Shown in pieces: positions 7,976 through 9,280 of a DNA stretch of 9,280 nucleotides. The stretch is taken from assembly GCA_002691085.1 (NCBI GenBank), contig NZGX01000005.1, positions 1 to 9,280 of the forward strand, given 5' to 3'. The translations under genes and the position numbers were made by a program. A model generated the notes under the pieces. That model saw nothing but the letters and a program-made list of their open reading frames with translations. It was not told where the DNA came from and ran no database searches. Every line of letters begins with the position of its first letter. Position 1 is the stretch's first letter. Source of the DNA: Rhodospirillaceae bacterium. GTDB taxonomy: Bacteria; Pseudomonadota; Alphaproteobacteria; Rhodospirillales; Rhodospirillaceae.

Positions 7976-7979
7976 AGGT
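7976..7979 (+). promoter_or_regulatory. Ribosome binding site of the amidohydrolase gene
   Basis: AGGT lies eight bases upstream of the ATG at 7988, in a purine-rich context. It supports that ATG as the start, and the residues that follow form a good signal peptide. Confidence 0.55.
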
Positions 7980-7987
7980 AAAGAATC

Positions 7988-9280
7988 ATGATACGCAAAA
8001 ATCCTCTTCTAAAAATCATCCTTATTTACTTTTTTGCCATTGTATCTACTTCTGCTCAGTCAGATGATCATAAACCATCTTCAAATCTAATTTTAATAAA
8101 GAATGTAAAAATCTGGAATGGTAATAGTGATGAATTAAGTAAGAATCAAGATATTCTAATAGAAAACCATCTTATTAAAAAAATTGACAGACCAATTGTA
8201 AATCCTGATGGGGCAAAAGTAATAAATGGAGGCGGATTAATTCTCATTCCTGGAATTATTGAAGCACACACACATATAGCAGTCCCAATACCTAAAAATA
8301 AAATAAATGAGACAGATCAAGCGTACATTACTGCATTATCTTTAAAAGTAGCAAAAGGTATTTTGATGCGTGGTTGGACAACAATTAGAGATATGGGAGG
8401 TCCCTCTCAAGGAATTGCTAAGGCTATAGATGATGGTCATGCTGTAGGGCCAAGAATCTATCCCTCTGCAAAATTCATATCACAAACAAGTGGCCATGGA
8501 GATTTCCGTGACTATAATGAAGATCATCCAAGTATGGGAGCAATATCAAATTATTATCAGAAACAAAGTTCTATTATAGCTGATGGACCTGCAGAAGTAT
8601 TACGAGCAGTAAGAGAGTCACTTCGATTGGGTGCATCACAAATTAAAGTAATGGCCGGTGGTGGGATATCGTCAGATTACGATCCGATTGACTCTGTACA
8701 ATATACACAAGAAGAAATGCGTGCAGCTGTAACTGCAGCTGAACAATGGAACACATATGTTGCAGTTCATGCTTATACAGATGATGCTGTTCGCAACGCC
8801 TTAGAAGCCGGCGTAAAAGTTATAGAGCACGGTCACCTAATAAACAAGGATACCCTAAGGCTAATTAAAAGGAAAAAAGCTTACCTATCAACTCAAACCT
8901 TTGGTAATGCGAGAAATTTTGCACGTAATACTAACTCAGAAACAGCAAGGAAAGCTCGCATAGTTTTAGCTGGGGTTAATGACCTCATGGTAAACGCAAA
9001 AAAAATTGGAGTACCTATTGCTTTTGGAACGGATGCGTTTGGATCGATTTCAGCCTTTGAAAATGCACCTAAGGAATTTGGCTACCGGTTAGATTGGTTT
9101 ACTTCTCTAGAAATCTTAAAACAAGCTACAAGCACGAATGCAAAACTGTTAGAATTAACAGGCCCTAGGAATCCTTATAAAGATGGACCTCTAGGTGTTA
9201 TAAAAGAAGGTGCATACGCAGATTTACTTATCCTTAAGAAAAACCCAATAGAAGATATAAGAGTACTTGAAGATTATAAG
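7988..9280 (+). CDS. Exported metal-dependent amidohydrolase, prolidase-like (3' end outside window)
   Basis: This frame is open for 431 codons to the right edge. Its product is an amidohydrolase-superfamily hydrolase resembling the bacterial Xaa-Pro dipeptidase / imidazolonepropionase-like group, which cleaves amide bonds in peptides or acylated amino acids; the substrate here is unknown. A signal peptide is visible: basic MIRK, a hydrophobic core at about 7-20, and possible cleavage after TSA (21-23). A periplasmic or secreted location is therefore likely. The binuclear metal site looks complete: His94 and His96 in HTH, Lys220 in QIKVMAGGG (the lysine that is carboxylated in this group), His261 in VAVHAY, His281 in IEHGH, and catalytic Asp349 in FGTDA. 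SGHGD (168-172) matches the GHGD signature of the prolidase-like members. The C-terminal GAYADLLIL (408-416) is the usual closing beta element, so probably only some 15-25 residues are missing. It is divergent from sdhE. Confidence 0.88.
   Translation, partial: MIRKNPLLKIILIYFFAIVSTSAQSDDHKPSSNLILIKNVKIWNGNSDELSKNQDILIENHLIKKIDRPIVNPDGAKVINGGGLILIPGIIEAHTHIAVPIPKNKINETDQAYITALSLKVAKGILMRGWTTIRDMGGPSQGIAKAIDDGHAVGPRIYPSAKFISQTSGHGDFRDYNEDHPSMGAISNYYQKQSSIIADGPAEVLRAVRESLRLGASQIKVMAGGGISSDYDPIDSVQYTQEEMRAAVTAAEQWNTYVAVHAYTDDAVRNALEAGVKVIEHGHLINKDTLRLIKRKKAYLSTQTFGNARNFARNTNSETARKARIVLAGVNDLMVNAKKIGVPIAFGTDAFGSISAFENAPKEFGYRLDWFTSLEILKQATSTNAKLLELTGPRNPYKDGPLGVIKEGAYADLLILKKNPIEDIRVLEDYK

Overview
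This is an AT-rich, tightly packed bacterial chromosome segment, most likely from an alphaproteobacterium. Two gene blocks support that. The first is a tpiA gene divergent from a PpiD/SurA-type chaperone gene that runs directly into trpE. The second is an sdhE-mfd pair. I recall both arrangements as common in Alphaproteobacteria. The low GC content and the near absence of non-coding DNA (about 140 bp in 9.28 kb) would fit a streamlined, perhaps marine, lineage, but that is inference.

Layout from left to right. Positions 1-668 (minus) hold triosephosphate isomerase, tpiA, cut by the left edge. Positions 669-777 are the only sizeable intergenic gap, a divergent promoter region. Positions 778-2685 (plus) encode a membrane-anchored periplasmic PpiD-like foldase. 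trpE (plus, ATG at 2691) follows almost without a gap and encodes anthranilate synthase component I. It ends 11 bp from the end of mfd, which runs the opposite way (4202-7690, minus). mfd is preceded by sdhE (7694-7972, minus), 3 bp away, so the two form a transcription unit. Only 15 bp separates sdhE from a divergent, exported, prolidase-like amidohydrolase (7988-9280, plus), cut by the right edge a little before its C-terminus.

The genes belong to different housekeeping tasks: glycolysis, envelope protein folding, tryptophan synthesis, transcription-coupled repair, flavinylation of succinate dehydrogenase, and peptide or amide hydrolysis. They do not form one pathway. Every gene with a visible start and end is intact. 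I see no mobile element, tRNA, rRNA, CRISPR array or convincing intrinsic terminator, and no sign of an undescribed multi-gene system. The points most worth checking are the apparent separation of trpE from trpG, the Asn-to-His change in the TrpE DLGRND motif, the crowded sdhE/amidohydrolase start region, and the weak parvulin domain of the PpiD-like protein.
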